The notes under the pieces were generated by a model. The model did not search any database. It saw nothing but the letters and a program-made list of their open reading frames with translations, and was not told the origin of the DNA. DNA of 64,000 nucleotides. It comes from Bacillus sp. AFS098217. GTDB lineage: Bacteria > Bacillota > Bacilli > Bacillales > Bacillaceae_G. Both the position numbers and the translations under genes were made by a program. Where the stretch lies: the NCBI RefSeq assembly GCF_002551815.1, contig NZ_NVPR01000062.1, positions 1 through 64,000 on the forward strand, given 5' to 3'. Within the stretch, counting starts at the first letter, position 1, and each line of letters opens with the position of its first letter. Positions 1 through 10,496 of the stretch are shown one piece after another.

Positions 1-162
1 CTCTTTTTAGGTGGGAGAGAGCATCTGGCCATGCATAGAAGCGGTCAGGGCCTTTTTCTGCCACATGCGAAGTAAAAACAGAAAGAGCAAACGAGTGTAG
101 GTTACTTTTTATTCTGCGTAGCAGGGATTTAAAGGCCGAAAAATTAAAATGGATTTATATAT
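1..162 (+). repeat. Dispersed ~200-bp repeat, copy A (cut by window start)
   Basis: First of seven copies in the window; the others start near 13955, 14444, 16297, 21740, 29221 and 39992. The conserved core runs from about 30 to 72 (key words CATAGAAGCGGTCAGGGCC and CTGCCACATGC), and the copy ends in GGATTTATAT. Its outer left end lies outside the window. Copies A, B and C resemble one another most. Size, AT-rich ends and intergenic placement suit the bcr repeats of the B. cereus group; the exact family number cannot be assigned by eye. Confidence 0.8.
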
Positions 163-199
163 AAATATTGCCTCTTCAAATCGAAGAGGCAATATTTAT
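161..199 (-). terminator. Terminator after sdhB
   Basis: A perfect 17-bp inverted repeat (arms 161-177 and 183-199, loop AAATC) lies directly after the sdhB stop codon. AT-rich flanks allow it to work in both directions; it ends the sdhCAB transcript. Confidence 0.8.
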
Positions 200-960
200 T
201 AATAGTTATTGTCGCTACCAAAGAAGTCTTTGAACGATTGAATCGTTGTATCACGGTTTAATGCCGCAATTGATGTTGTTAATGGAATACCTTTTGGACA
301 TGATTGTACGCAGTTTTGTGAGTTACCACAGTTTGCAAGTCCACCATCACCCATAATTGCACGTAAGCGATCTGCTTTATGCATTTCACCAGTTGGATGT
401 GAGTTAAATAAGCGTGCTTGTGAAAGCGGTGCTGGTCCAATGAAATCAGATTTACTATTTACGTTTGGACATGATTCTAAGCAAACACCACATGTCATAC
501 ATTTTGAAAGTTCATACGCCCATTGACGCTTTTTCTCTGGCATTCTTGGTCCTGGTCCTAAATCATACGTACCATCAATTGGAATCCAAGCCTTCACACG
601 TTTTAATGCATTGAACATGCGACTACGGTCAACTTGTAAATCACGTACAACTGGGAATGTCTTCATCGGCTTTAAGCGAACTGGTTGTTCTAACTTATCA
701 ATAAGCGCTGTACACGATTGACGTGGTTTACCGTTAATCACCATAGAACAAGCACCACATACTTCTTCTAAGCAGTTCATATCCCAAGCAACAGGAGTCG
801 TATGAGTTCCTTTTGCATCAACAGGATTACGACGAATTTCCATAAGAGCTGAAATGATATTCATATTTGGACGATATGGAATTTCAAACTCTTGATCATA
901 CGGCTGCGCATCTGGTCCATCTTGTCTCGTAATGATAAGGCGGATTGTTTTCTCAGACAT
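199..960 (-). CDS. sdhB: Succinate dehydrogenase iron-sulfur subunit
   Basis: Iron-sulfur subunit of complex II, passing electrons from the flavoprotein SdhA to the membrane anchor SdhC and menaquinone. The 253-residue protein has the 2Fe-2S cysteines C63, C68, C71 and C83 in the N-terminal ferredoxin domain. The C-terminal cysteines C154, C157, C160 and C164, then C211, C217 and C221, serve the 4Fe-4S and 3Fe-4S clusters. The start chosen is the ATG of MSEKTIRL, preceded by AGAAGGGGG; an upstream ATG has no comparable site. The start overlaps the end of sdhA by 8 nt, so translation is probably coupled. It is last in the sdhC-sdhA-sdhB operon and is followed by a strong terminator. Confidence 0.97.
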   Translation of the reverse strand: MSEKTIRLIITRQDGPDAQPYDQEFEIPYRPNMNIISALMEIRRNPVDAKGTHTTPVAWDMNCLEEVCGACSMVINGKPRQSCTALIDKLEQPVRLKPMKTFPVVRDLQVDRSRMFNALKRVKAWIPIDGTYDLGPGPRMPEKKRQWAYELSKCMTCGVCLESCPNVNSKSDFIGPAPLSQARLFNSHPTGEMHKADRLRAIMGDGGLANCGNSQNCVQSCPKGIPLTTSIAALNRDTTIQSFKDFFGSDNNY

Positions 961-2746
961 GTTGTTTATCCCCCTTCTCTTCATTCTTAGCAGCTACGTC
1001 ATGTTTTGAAGAATAGTCACGTTTACGTGGTTTAATTAATGAAGTATCAACATCTTCATAATGGAATGCTGGTGCATTTCCTTCTCCCTCAAATTTCGCC
1101 ATAGTAGTTTTTAAGAAGTTCGCATCATCACGATTTGGGAATTCTGGTTTATAATGCGCACCGCGGCTTTCATTACGGTTATATGCACCAATTGTAATAA
1201 CACGAGCCAATTCAAACATGTTTGCAAGTTGACGTGTAAATGAAGCACCTTGGTTACTCCATTTTGCCGTATCGTTAATGTTAATGCGTTTATAACGCTC
1301 CATTAACTCTTGAATTTTATCATCTGTTTCTAGTAATTTTTTATTTTCACGAACTACTGTTACGTTATCTGTCATCCATTCTCCAAGCTCTTTATGAAGA
1401 ACATACGCATTTTCATTACCATCTAACGTTAAAATATTGTTAAATTTCTCTGTTTCGATTAATTCATTTTGCTCATATACAGCAGATGAAACAGCATCAG
1501 ATGATTTTGAAAGTCCTTTCATGTATTCAATTGCATTTGGTCCCGCTACCATTCCGCCATAAATCGCTGAAAGTAATGAGTTAGCACCTAGTCTGTTACC
1601 GCCATGCATTGAATAATCACACTCACCAGCTGCAAACAATCCTGGAATACTTGTCATTTGCTTATAATCAACCCATAATCCACCCATTGAGTAATGAACA
1701 GCTGGGAAGATTTTCATTGGTAGTTTACGAGGATCATCACCTGTGAACTTTTCATAGATTTCAATAATTCCACCAAGTTTAATATCTAGTTCTTTCGGAT
1801 CTTTATGAGAAAGATCTAGATATACCATGTTTTCCCCGTTAATACCTAGTTTTTGCTCTACACAAACATCAAAAATTTCACGTGTTGCGATATCACGAGG
1901 TACAAGGTTTCCATATGCAGGATATTTCTCTTCTAAGAAGTACCATGGCTTACCGTCTTTATACGTCCAAACGCGTCCACCTTCACCACGTGCAGATTCA
2001 CTCATAAGACGTAACTTATCGTCCCCAGGAATTGCAGTCGGATGAATTTGAATGAACTCACCATTTGCATAATATGCACCTTGTTGATATACAGCAGATG
2101 CTGCTGTACCTGTATTGATAATAGAGTTTGTCGATTTTCCAAAGATGATACCAGGGCCCCCTGTTGCCATAATTACGGCATCCGCTTGGAAACTCTTAAT
2201 CTCCATAGTTTGCAAGTCTTGCGCAACGATTCCGCGGCATACGCCTTCATCATCGATAACAGCACGTAAGAAATCCCAACCTTCATATTTCGTTACAAGT
2301 CCTGCTACTTCATGACGACGTACTTGCTCATCTAATGCGTACAATAATTGTTGACCAGTTGTCGCACCAGCAAATGCTGTACGGTGATGTTGTGTTCCTC
2401 CGAAGCGACGGAAGTCAAGAAGTCCTTCTTCTGTACGGTTAAACATAACACCCATACGGTCCATTAAATGAATAATACCAGGCGCTGCTTCACACATTGC
2501 TTTAACTGGTGGTTGATTCGCTAAGAAATCGCCACCATAAATTGTATCGTCAAAGTGGATCCATGGAGAATCCCCTTCACCTTTCGTATTTACGGCCCCG
2601 TTAATACCACCCTGCGCACAAACAGAATGTGAACGTTTTACTGGTACTAAAGAAAATAGTTCTACATTTACTCCTGCTTCTGCTGCCTTAATCGTTGCCA
2701 TCAAGCCGGCTAAGCCACCGCCGACTACTATAAGTTTCCCTTTCAT
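953..2746 (-). CDS. sdhA: Succinate dehydrogenase flavoprotein subunit
   Basis: Catalytic subunit oxidising succinate to fumarate at the inner face of the membrane. The 597-residue protein begins with the FAD-binding GGGLAG motif (residues 9-14). The SHSVCAQGGIN motif contains H40, the histidine expected to carry covalently bound FAD. Further family motifs are HPTAIPG and SESARGEGGR around the dicarboxylate site, and MGGLWVD. Length is normal for Bacillus SdhA. It lies 13 nt after sdhC and overlaps sdhB, consistent with one operon. Confidence 0.98.
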   Translation of the reverse strand: MKGKLIVVGGGLAGLMATIKAAEAGVNVELFSLVPVKRSHSVCAQGGINGAVNTKGEGDSPWIHFDDTIYGGDFLANQPPVKAMCEAAPGIIHLMDRMGVMFNRTEEGLLDFRRFGGTQHHRTAFAGATTGQQLLYALDEQVRRHEVAGLVTKYEGWDFLRAVIDDEGVCRGIVAQDLQTMEIKSFQADAVIMATGGPGIIFGKSTNSIINTGTAASAVYQQGAYYANGEFIQIHPTAIPGDDKLRLMSESARGEGGRVWTYKDGKPWYFLEEKYPAYGNLVPRDIATREIFDVCVEQKLGINGENMVYLDLSHKDPKELDIKLGGIIEIYEKFTGDDPRKLPMKIFPAVHYSMGGLWVDYKQMTSIPGLFAAGECDYSMHGGNRLGANSLLSAIYGGMVAGPNAIEYMKGLSKSSDAVSSAVYEQNELIETEKFNNILTLDGNENAYVLHKELGEWMTDNVTVVRENKKLLETDDKIQELMERYKRININDTAKWSNQGASFTRQLANMFELARVITIGAYNRNESRGAHYKPEFPNRDDANFLKTTMAKFEGEGNAPAFHYEDVDTSLIKPRKRDYSSKHDVAAKNEEKGDKQHV

Positions 2747-2759
2747 GCTCTCCCACTCC

Positions 2760-3386
2760 TTACTGATTTGCTAGCTGTGGATCGATGAACGCTAATAATG
2801 CACTCACACCTACATAAGATAAACCTAAGAAAATAGCCAATGTTACATAAGTAGAGATACGTTGTGAACGTGGCGATACTGTAATTCCCCAGCTAATGCA
2901 GAATGTCCATAATCCATTAGCAAAGTGGAAAATTGTTGATACAACCCCAACTAAATAGAAGCCAAACATAGCTGGATTACTTAAAATACCTGCCATCATA
3001 TCATAATTTACTTGCTGTCCCATTGCAGCTTGAATGCGTGTTTCCCAAATGTGCCAAGATAAGAAAATAAGCGTGATGACACCTGAAATTCGTTGGAATA
3101 CGAACATCCAGTTACGGAAATAACTGTAAGATGCCGCATTATTCTTAGCTGTAAATGCAATATATAGTCCATATATAGCATGGTACAGTATTGGTAAAAA
3201 GATGATGAAAATTTCTAGCGCATACCGGAATGGAAGGAGCTCCATAAAATGTGCAGCTTTGTTAAAAGCCTCTGCTCCTCTTGTTGCAAAGTTGTTTACT
3301 ACTAAATGTTGCGTCAAAAAGACACCAACCGGAATGACCCCCATTAATGAGTGCCACTTGCGAAACGTATACTCGCGGCCTTTCAT
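2760..3386 (-). CDS. sdhC: Succinate dehydrogenase cytochrome b558 subunit
   Basis: Membrane anchor of complex II, carrying two hemes b and the menaquinone site. The 208-residue protein has five predicted membrane helices. Histidines H27, H69, H112 and H154 lie at the expected places in the first four helices and match the four heme ligands of B. subtilis SdhC, shifted by one residue. A ribosome site AAGGGGGG precedes the ATG. It is first in the operon; the upstream region holds a perfect inverted repeat that may be regulatory. Confidence 0.96.
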   Translation of the reverse strand: MKGREYTFRKWHSLMGVIPVGVFLTQHLVVNNFATRGAEAFNKAAHFMELLPFRYALEIFIIFLPILYHAIYGLYIAFTAKNNAASYSYFRNWMFVFQRISGVITLIFLSWHIWETRIQAAMGQQVNYDMMAGILSNPAMFGFYLVGVVSTIFHFANGLWTFCISWGITVSPRSQRISTYVTLAIFLGLSYVGVSALLAFIDPQLANQ

Positions 3387-3434
3387 GTCCCCATTACCCC
3401 CCTTGAGTGTTTAACTGCTGCTTTAAGTATTAGT

Positions 3435-3469
3435 TTATAGCAATAATATTTTTTTCACTATTGCTATAA
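3435..3469 (-). promoter_or_regulatory. Perfect 11-bp inverted repeat before sdhC
   Basis: TTATAGCAATA (3435-3445) and its exact complement (3459-3469) flank a 13-nt AT-rich spacer, about 50 nt before the sdhC start. No T-run follows in the direction of sdhC, so a simple terminator is unlikely. The outer arm overlaps a possible -10 element (TTGAAT, 18 nt, TATAGC on the minus strand). It could be an operator or a 5'-UTR hairpin; the factor is unknown. The rest of the 300-nt gap up to 3688 shows nothing else clear. Confidence 0.45.
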
Positions 3470-3688
3470 GAAAAACTGAAAAAATTATTCAAAATATTTC
3501 AGCATAATCTGATACCAAGTTCATTTTACTCCTATTTTTGTCGAAGCGTCAAGAAAACGTATACATAAATTGCATATAATTTGCTATTTCTTTTTTTCTT
3601 CCTATATATTCAGATTTCCCTAAAGAAAGTTCTGTTTTTATAAATGAGAAATGTTATATAATAATCCCTATAGAAAGAGGGGAATATT

Positions 3689-4138
3689 GTGAGCAAAAAT
3701 ACAGTCGATATAGAATCTTTACAAGATGTTTCATTGAACGCCTTCGCTTATGAATTGCTGCGTGAAGAATTATTACCTGACTTAATTGGTAAAGACTTAG
3801 ATGACATCTTATACTGGGCTGGCAGAAACTTAGCACGAAAATACCAATTAGAATCAATTGAAGAAGTCATTCACTTTTTTGAAAAAGCAGGCTGGGGCAC
3901 TTTAAACATTATCGAGCATAAACGCCGCGAAATGCACTTCCAGCTAACAAGCCCGCTTATTAAAGAGCGTCAAAAACAAAAGAGACATTCGTCTTATCAA
4001 TTAGAAGCCGGCTTTATTGCAGAACAAATTCAAAATCAACGAAACGTTATTGCAGAGTCATACGAAGAACAAAAGAAACGCTCGGATTCTATTACATTTC
4101 TTGTAAAATGGGACGTAAAAGATCTCGTTGAAGCGTAG
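3689..4138 (+). CDS. yslB: YslB family protein (DUF2507)
   Basis: A 149-residue soluble protein starting at GTG, with AAAGAGGGG 7-15 nt upstream. Sequence (NAFAYELLREELLPDLIG, then an FFEKAGWG segment) and position between sdhC and uvrC match B. subtilis YslB. The family is related to 4-vinyl-reductase-like (V4R) domains, and its cellular role is not settled. It is divergent from sdhC and convergent with uvrC. Confidence 0.9.
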   Translation: MSKNTVDIESLQDVSLNAFAYELLREELLPDLIGKDLDDILYWAGRNLARKYQLESIEEVIHFFEKAGWGTLNIIEHKRREMHFQLTSPLIKERQKQKRHSSYQLEAGFIAEQIQNQRNVIAESYEEQKKRSDSITFLVKWDVKDLVEA

Positions 4139-4148
4139 AATCTACAGT

Positions 4149-4184
4149 AACAGTCAACTAAACATATAGGTTTAGTTGACTGTT
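4149..4184 (+). terminator. Hairpin after yslB
   Basis: A 15-bp perfect stem (AACAGTCAACTAAAC and its complement around a 6-nt loop) lies 10 nt after the yslB stop. The T-run is short, so termination strength is uncertain. Confidence 0.65.
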
Positions 4185-4240
4185 CCATTTATGTATATTC
4201 ATTCACTTATAATAATTTTTAATCTTCTGAAATTATACTA

Positions 4241-4274
4241 AAAAATAGAAGACATTGTAAACTACAATGTCTTC
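4241..4274 (-). terminator. Terminator overlapping the end of uvrC
   Basis: A 12-bp perfect stem (GAAGACATTGTA and its complement) includes the last codons of uvrC and is followed on the minus strand by TATTTTTT. Confidence 0.8.
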
Positions 4275-6046
4275 TTATCCGTTAGATAGGAATAAATGGT
4301 CTCTGCCACATTTTGCGGCATTCCGGCTTCGACAAATTCCGTCACAGAAGCTTCTTTCATTTTTTTTAACGAGCCAAAATGTTTTAACAATACTTTTTTT
4401 CGCTTTTCTCCAACTCCAGGAATATCATCTAATGCGGATTGAATCACTGATTTTCCGTGAAGCTGACGATGAAATGTAATTGCAAATCGGTGCACTTCGT
4501 CTTGAATACGCTGCAATAAGTAAAATTCTTGACTATTCCTTTCCAGCATCACTGGTTCAGGCGGATCTCCAATGATTAAATGTGATGTCCGGTGTTTATC
4601 ATCTTTAACAAGTCCAGCCATTGGAATATACAACCCGAGCTCATTTTCAAGGACGTCACTTGCCGCTGCAAGGTGCCCTTTCCCGCCATCAATCACAATT
4701 AGATCCGGCAATGGTAAACTTTCTTTTAACGCGCGTGTATAACGGCGCCTTACCACTTCTCGCATCGATTCATAATCATCTGGTCCTTGAACCGTTTTTA
4801 TTTTATATTTCCGATATTCCTTTTTCGCTGGTTTTCCATCAATAAATACAATCATCGCTGAAACTGGATTCGTCCCTTGAATATTTGAGTTATCAAATGC
4901 CTCAATACGATATGGTGTTTCAATATTAAGCTGCTCGCCTAAATTCTCAACAGCCTTAATTGTCCGCTCTTCATCACGTTCAATTAAATAAAACTTCTCT
5001 TGTAAAGCAATTTTCGCGTTCTTATTCGCTAACTCAACAAGTTCTTTTTTCTTGCCACGTTTTGGCTGCGTTGCCTCTACTTCTAAAAAACGCTCTACTA
5101 ATTCAGAATCGATACTTCCTGGTACGACAATTTCTTTCGGCTTAAAGTGACTACTTTTTTCATAAAATTGCCCGATAAAGGTTAAAAATCCTTCTTCAGG
5201 CTCATCGTAAATCGGAAACATGGAAACATCCCGTTCAATTAACTTTCCTTTTCGAACAAAGAAAACTTGTACACACATCCATCCTTTATCAACTGCATAA
5301 CCAAATACATCACGATCAACTAAGTCGCTCATAATCATCTTCTGTTTTTCCATAATCGCATCGATATGAGCAATTTGATCTCGCAGTTCTTTTGCCCGTT
5401 CAAACTCTAATTTCTCTGATGCCTCATACATTTTCTTTTCTAATTCTGAGCGAACCTCTTTCTGCCCGCCATTTAAAAACTTAATGATTTCATCAACAAT
5501 TTCTTTATTTTGATCCTCTGTTACTTCTTTTACACAAGGTGCTAAGCATTGACCCATATGATAATATAAACAAACCTTGTCTGGCATATTTGTACACTTA
5601 CGAAGCGGATACATGCGATCTAGCAGCTTTTTTGTTTCATAAGCTGACTGCGCATTTGGATACGGACCAAAATACTTTCCTTTATCCTTCTTTACATTTC
5701 TCGTAATAAGCAAGCGAGGCTGTGTCTCAGCTGTAATTTTAATAAATGGATATGTCTTATCATCTTTTAATTGAATATTATATTTTGGATCATATTTTTT
5801 TATTAAATTTAATTCTAAAATAAGCGCCTCTAGATTCGATGAGGTCACAATATATTCAAAATCAACAATTTCTCCAACAAGACGGAGTGTTTTTCCATCA
5901 TGCGAACCGGTAAAATACGAGCGCACACGATTTTTTAACACCTTCGCCTTCCCGACATATATCACTGTCCCTTGCTTATCTTTCATTAAATAACAACCTG
6001 GTTGATCTGGTAAAATCGCTAATTTCTCTTTTAAATGCTCGTGCAC
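4262..6046 (-). CDS. uvrC: Excinuclease ABC subunit C
   Basis: Nuclease of the UvrABC nucleotide-excision repair system, making both incisions around a lesion. The 594-residue protein has an N-terminal GIY-YIG domain (GCYLMKD, then VIYVGKAK). A UVR motif that contacts UvrB lies near residues 205-235, the RNase H-like nuclease domain begins near [12 protein letters not shown], and a C-terminal helix-hairpin-helix contains [10 protein letters not shown]. Length is typical. The start is a GTG next to a GGGGGG ribosome site. No partner genes are adjacent; uvrA and uvrB lie elsewhere in Bacillus. Confidence 0.97.
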   Translation of the reverse strand: MHEHLKEKLAILPDQPGCYLMKDKQGTVIYVGKAKVLKNRVRSYFTGSHDGKTLRLVGEIVDFEYIVTSSNLEALILELNLIKKYDPKYNIQLKDDKTYPFIKITAETQPRLLITRNVKKDKGKYFGPYPNAQSAYETKKLLDRMYPLRKCTNMPDKVCLYYHMGQCLAPCVKEVTEDQNKEIVDEIIKFLNGGQKEVRSELEKKMYEASEKLEFERAKELRDQIAHIDAIMEKQKMIMSDLVDRDVFGYAVDKGWMCVQVFFVRKGKLIERDVSMFPIYDEPEEGFLTFIGQFYEKSSHFKPKEIVVPGSIDSELVERFLEVEATQPKRGKKKELVELANKNAKIALQEKFYLIERDEERTIKAVENLGEQLNIETPYRIEAFDNSNIQGTNPVSAMIVFIDGKPAKKEYRKYKIKTVQGPDDYESMREVVRRRYTRALKESLPLPDLIVIDGGKGHLAAASDVLENELGLYIPMAGLVKDDKHRTSHLIIGDPPEPVMLERNSQEFYLLQRIQDEVHRFAITFHRQLHGKSVIQSALDDIPGVGEKRKKVLLKHFGSLKKMKEASVTEFVEAGMPQNVAETIYSYLTDKKTL

Positions 6047-6318
6047 TCATAACCCCCCGTTTCTACATGTTTATCATTGTTGCTTTCAAACAAAAACATA
6101 CACTGTTCGAAATACCCAACATACGTTCTTTTATTGTAACGGAAAGCAGAAAAAAAGGAAAACATTATACGTATTTTCGACTTTCAAATAGATTTTCATT
6201 ATCGATTTTCATGTTAAACTAACAAAATAGAATTTTTGATTTATCTTTTTAACCTTTGATTATGTATGTTATGCAAACTATTTGTACATGAAAGAAAAGC
6301 ATAAAAAGGAGGTTACCA

Positions 6319-6567
6319 ATGGAGAAATATTTTGAGAACGCACATCGTTTCTGTTCTCGTAATAAAATTTATTTAGAAAAGGACATTATATGCGGTTGTT
6401 TTTATTGCTTGAACATTTTTAACCCAAATACAATTACTGAATGGTGGGATGATAATGATACAGCAGTTTGTCCCTATTGTGGTATCGAATCTGTTATAGG
6501 AGAGGGGTCTGGATTTAAAATTACTGAAACCTTTTTAAAAGAAATGCATCAAAGATGGTTTGATTAA
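6319..6567 (+). CDS. Small putative zinc-binding cytoplasmic protein
   Basis: An 82-residue protein of unknown function, with a good ribosome site (AAAAAGGAGG) before the ATG. Two CxxC pairs (C27/C30 and C51/C54, the latter CPYC) suggest one zinc-ribbon-like site. It is rich in aromatic residues, including a WWDD segment. No signal peptide or membrane segment is visible. It is a single gene between uvrC and trxA, preceded by about 270 nt in which I see nothing distinctive. Confidence 0.75.
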   Translation: MEKYFENAHRFCSRNKIYLEKDIICGCFYCLNIFNPNTITEWWDDNDTAVCPYCGIESVIGEGSGFKITETFLKEMHQRWFD

Positions 6568-6669
6568 CTAAGCTTATTCTCTCCATCTAAACAAACCCAT
6601 TCACCTTCTACTCATTATTAACCCTTACCAATACGGCTTTTACAGGTATCATTATCGTCTAACAAAGAC

Positions 6670-6696
6670 AAAAAGCTGCCCCGTGGCAGCTTTTTT
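6670..6696 (-). terminator. Terminator after trxA
   Basis: GCTGCC (6675-6680) and GGCAGC (6685-6690) form a GC-rich stem around CCGT. T-runs on both sides make it bidirectional, serving trxA and possibly the small gene on the other strand. Confidence 0.85.
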
Positions 6697-6699
6697 ATT

Positions 6700-7014
6700 T
6701 TAGAAGTGTTTAGAAACTAATTCTACTAACGCTTCTTTTGGTTTGTAACCTAACGCTTGATCAACCACTTTACCATCTTTTAATACGAAAAGAGATGGAA
6801 TGCTCATTACTTCAAATTGACGAGCAGTTTCTTGATTTTCATCAACGTCTACTTTTACTACTTTTACTTTCTCGCCTAATTCTGCATCGATTTCCTCTAA
6901 TACAGGAGCGATCATTTTACAAGGTCCACACCATGGTGCCCAGAAATCTAATAATACAATACCTTCGCTTGTTTCAGCTGCGAAGTTTTGGTCAGTTGCG
7001 TTTACAATTGCCAT
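6700..7014 (-). CDS. trxA: Thioredoxin
   Basis: Main cytoplasmic disulfide reductant. The 104-residue protein has the active site WCGPC (C29 and C32), the cis-proline region MSIPSLFVLK, and the usual length of bacterial thioredoxin 1. A GAAGGAGG ribosome site precedes the ATG. It follows etfA, but a terminator at 7148-7181 separates them, so it is likely transcribed by itself. The same order, etfA then trxA then uvrC, occurs in B. subtilis. Confidence 0.97.
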   Translation of the reverse strand: MAIVNATDQNFAAETSEGIVLLDFWAPWCGPCKMIAPVLEEIDAELGEKVKVVKVDVDENQETARQFEVMSIPSLFVLKDGKVVDQALGYKPKEALVELVSKHF

Positions 7015-7147
7015 TTTGTTTCCTCCTTCAAGTATATTCTACCAAGAGTATATCATTATCTTATATACGTGGCGAATATTATGTATCGTTATGTATTGTA
7101 ACAAAAAAATGTTTCTTTATACTATACAAAAATACAGATCACATGCT

Positions 7148-7181
7148 AAAAGGTGAGAGACAGGGGATCTCTCACCTTTTC
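7148..7181 (-). terminator. Terminator after etfA
   Basis: A strong stem (AAAGGTGAGAGA and its complement) about 45 nt after the etfA stop, with T-runs on both strands. Confidence 0.8.
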
Positions 7182-7223
7182 TATATATAGGGGTACTTCA
7201 CTTGGAACTCAAGGGTACTCAAA

Positions 7224-8201
7224 TCATGAATGTACTTTTAACTTTTTAAACTCCTCTGTTAAAAGAGGCACAACTTCAAATAAATCACCGACAATACCAT
7301 AATCAGCTACTTTGAAGATACTTGCTTCTGGGTCTTTGTTAATTGCAACGATTACTTTAGAGTTAGACATACCTGCTAAATGCTGAATCGCACCAGAAAT
7401 ACCACATGCAATATATAAATCTGGCGTAACAACTTTACCTGTTTGTCCAATTTGTAATGAGTAATCGCAGTATTCTGCGTCACAAGCACCACGGGATGCT
7501 CCAACAGCACCACCTAGCACATCTGCTAGTTCTTGTAACGGTTTAAATCCGTCTTCACTTTTCACTCCACGTCCGCCAGCAATAATGACTTTCGCTTCTG
7601 AAAGATCAACACCTGCTGCTGTTTTACGCACAACATCTTGAATGATTGTACGTAAATCTTTTACATCAACTGTAATAGAAGATACATCACCAGTACGGGA
7701 CTCATCTTTTTCAAGCGGCGCGATGTTATTTGGACGCACTGTCGCAAACAGAATGCCATCTGTTACAATTTTCTTCTCGAATGCTTTACCAGAGTAAATT
7801 GGACGAGTGAAGACAACATTATCACCCGCAGCTTCTAATGCAGTCACGTCAGAAATAAGACCTGCTTCAAGTTTTGCAGCCAGCTTTGGTGATAAATCTT
7901 TACCAAGTGCGGTATGTCCAAATACGATACCTTCTGGCTTTTCTTCACCATACACAGCTAAAAATGCTTGTGCATAACCATCAGATGTATATGATTTTAA
8001 TTTATCACTTTCAACTGTCACAACGCGATCTGCACCGTAATGAATCAATTCATTTGCAAAAGAAGCAACGCTTTCTCCAACTAGAAGGCCAACCACTTCA
8101 CCGCCTTCTGCAATTGTTTTTGCTGCTGCTACCGCTTCAAATGAAACGTTACGTAGTGATCCGTCACGAACTTCACCCATTACTAATACTTTACGAGCCA
8201 T
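7224..8201 (-). CDS. etfA: Electron transfer flavoprotein alpha subunit
   Basis: With EtfB it forms the flavoprotein that accepts electrons from acyl-CoA dehydrogenases and passes them to the quinone pool. From MARKVLVMGE the protein has 325 residues, with the adenine-nucleotide-like N-terminal domain. The C-terminal FAD domain contains GGRGVKSEDGF, GASRGACDA and the IGQTGKVV-to-CGISGAIQH stretch typical of EtfA. The chosen ATG has GGAGGG just upstream; an in-frame ATG six codons earlier overlaps that site. It is last in the lcfA-fadR-fadB-etfB-etfA operon. Confidence 0.97.
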   Translation of the reverse strand: MARKVLVMGEVRDGSLRNVSFEAVAAAKTIAEGGEVVGLLVGESVASFANELIHYGADRVVTVESDKLKSYTSDGYAQAFLAVYGEEKPEGIVFGHTALGKDLSPKLAAKLEAGLISDVTALEAAGDNVVFTRPIYSGKAFEKKIVTDGILFATVRPNNIAPLEKDESRTGDVSSITVDVKDLRTIIQDVVRKTAAGVDLSEAKVIIAGGRGVKSEDGFKPLQELADVLGGAVGASRGACDAEYCDYSLQIGQTGKVVTPDLYIACGISGAIQHLAGMSNSKVIVAINKDPEASIFKVADYGIVGDLFEVVPLLTEEFKKLKVHS

Positions 8202-8237
8202 AGATTTTCCCTCCTGCATATATAATTTCGTATTTTA

Positions 8238-9011
8238 TTAGATTACTTTCGCTTCTGTATGGAGCAACGATACAAGTTCTTTTACTTGATCTTGCAGCTC
8301 GCCTTGTAACACTTTTCCTGCATCTTTCTTAGGAGGTAAATAAATTTCAATTGTTTTTGTTTTTGCCTCCACATCATCTTCCTCTAAATCTAGATCATCT
8401 AATTCTAATTCTTCAAGCGGTTTTTTCTTCGCTTTCATAATTCCTGGAAGCGATGGATAACGTGGTTCATTTAAGCCTTGCTGCGCTGTTACTAAAAGCG
8501 GTAGTGACGTTTCAATCACTTCTGTATCCCCTTCAACATCGCGCTCAATCTTCACGTTTGTACCGTCAATTTCAAGCTTTGTAATTGTTGTTACGTATGG
8601 AATATTTAACGCTTCAGCTACACGTGGTCCAACTTGTCCAGATGCGCCATCAATCGCTACGTTTCCACCTAAGATTAAATCGACTTCTTTATCTTTTAAA
8701 TACTCAGCAAGCACTTTTGCTGTTGTAAATTGGTCCCCATTTTCAACATCATCTTCAATATTAATTAATACCGCTTTATCACAGCCCATCGCTAGCGCAG
8801 TGCGAAGTTCTTTTTCGCTTTCTTCACCGCCAACTGTTACAACTGTAATTTCACCGCCTTGTGCATCTCTTACTTGAATTGCTTCTTCAATCGCATATTC
8901 ATCGTAAGGGTTGATGATGAATTCCGCTTCGCCATCATAAATTGCACCGTTTTTAATTACGATTTTTTCTTCTGTATCAAATGTTCGTTTCATGAGTACG
9001 TAGATGTTCAT
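8238..9011 (-). CDS. etfB: Electron transfer flavoprotein beta subunit
   Basis: Partner of EtfA. The 257-residue protein starts MNIYVLMKRTFDTEEK and carries the AMP-binding region (DLILGGNVAIDGASGQVGPRVAE) and the RYPSLPGIMKAKKKP segment typical of EtfB. It begins about 80 nt after fadB and lies 37 nt before etfA. It belongs to the fatty-acid degradation operon and is likely under FadR control. Confidence 0.97.
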   Translation of the reverse strand: MNIYVLMKRTFDTEEKIVIKNGAIYDGEAEFIINPYDEYAIEEAIQVRDAQGGEITVVTVGGEESEKELRTALAMGCDKAVLINIEDDVENGDQFTTAKVLAEYLKDKEVDLILGGNVAIDGASGQVGPRVAEALNIPYVTTITKLEIDGTNVKIERDVEGDTEVIETSLPLLVTAQQGLNEPRYPSLPGIMKAKKKPLEELELDDLDLEEDDVEAKTKTIEIYLPPKKDAGKVLQGELQDQVKELVSLLHTEAKVI

Positions 9012-9089
9012 TCCATTTACCCCCTTGTTTTTCAGAAAGATTCCGTCAATTTTAATATTCTGTTAATTTATATTAAAAAAATAATTGGA

Positions 9090-9878
<789 letters not shown>

Positions 9879-9881
9879 TTA

Positions 9882-10466
9882 TTAACGATGACCACAAGCT
9901 GAAATAAGCAGCCCATGCACCGTTTTTGAAAGTGCGACCAAATCATATTTATGATCGCTCATTACCCAATTGGTCACAACTTCATCTACTGTTCCAAAGA
10001 TCATTTGTCTTGCCACACGGACATTTAAATCCGTTTGAAATTCGCCTTGCCTTATACCCGTTTCTAAAATCTCATCGATGACTTGTAAGTATCCTTTTAA
10101 TACTTCATTTATTTTGAGGCGTAGTTCTTGGTTGGATTGTCTGAGCTCTAGTTGTGTAACGATAGCAAGAGGATCATTTTGTGACAACAGCAAGAAGTGC
10201 GTTTCTACCAACATAAATAACTTCTCTACAGCGCTCTCAATTCCTGCTGTTTTTTGACGAATTGTTTCAATAAATTCTCCCATCTTCTCTTGGAATAAGG
10301 AAATTAATATATCTTCTTTATTTTTAAAATATAAATAAATGGTTCCATCAGCTACCCCAGCCTGCTTCGCAATTCTAGAAACTTGCGCCTGATGATATCC
10401 ATTCTCTGCGATTACAATAACCGCAGCATCAATAATTTGATTATATTTTGGTCTGTTTTTTTTCAC
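9882..10466 (-). CDS. fadR: TetR-family regulator of fatty-acid degradation
   Basis: Repressor of beta-oxidation genes; in B. subtilis it is released from DNA by long-chain acyl-CoA. The 194-residue protein has the TetR helix-turn-helix at its N-terminus (IIDAAVIVIAENGYHQ, then VADGTIYLYFKNKEDIL) and a C-terminal ligand domain. I place the start at a GTG (VKKNRPKY), which has GAAGGGG eight nt upstream and matches the N-terminus of known FadR. A longer reading would run through the operator at 10497-10514. It has its own strong promoter under probable autorepression. Confidence 0.93.
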   Translation of the reverse strand: MKKNRPKYNQIIDAAVIVIAENGYHQAQVSRIAKQAGVADGTIYLYFKNKEDILISLFQEKMGEFIETIRQKTAGIESAVEKLFMLVETHFLLLSQNDPLAIVTQLELRQSNQELRLKINEVLKGYLQVIDEILETGIRQGEFQTDLNVRVARQMIFGTVDEVVTNWVMSDHKYDLVALSKTVHGLLISACGHR

Positions 10467-10496
10467 TTTACTGTCCCCTTCAAGCAGATGACTGAC

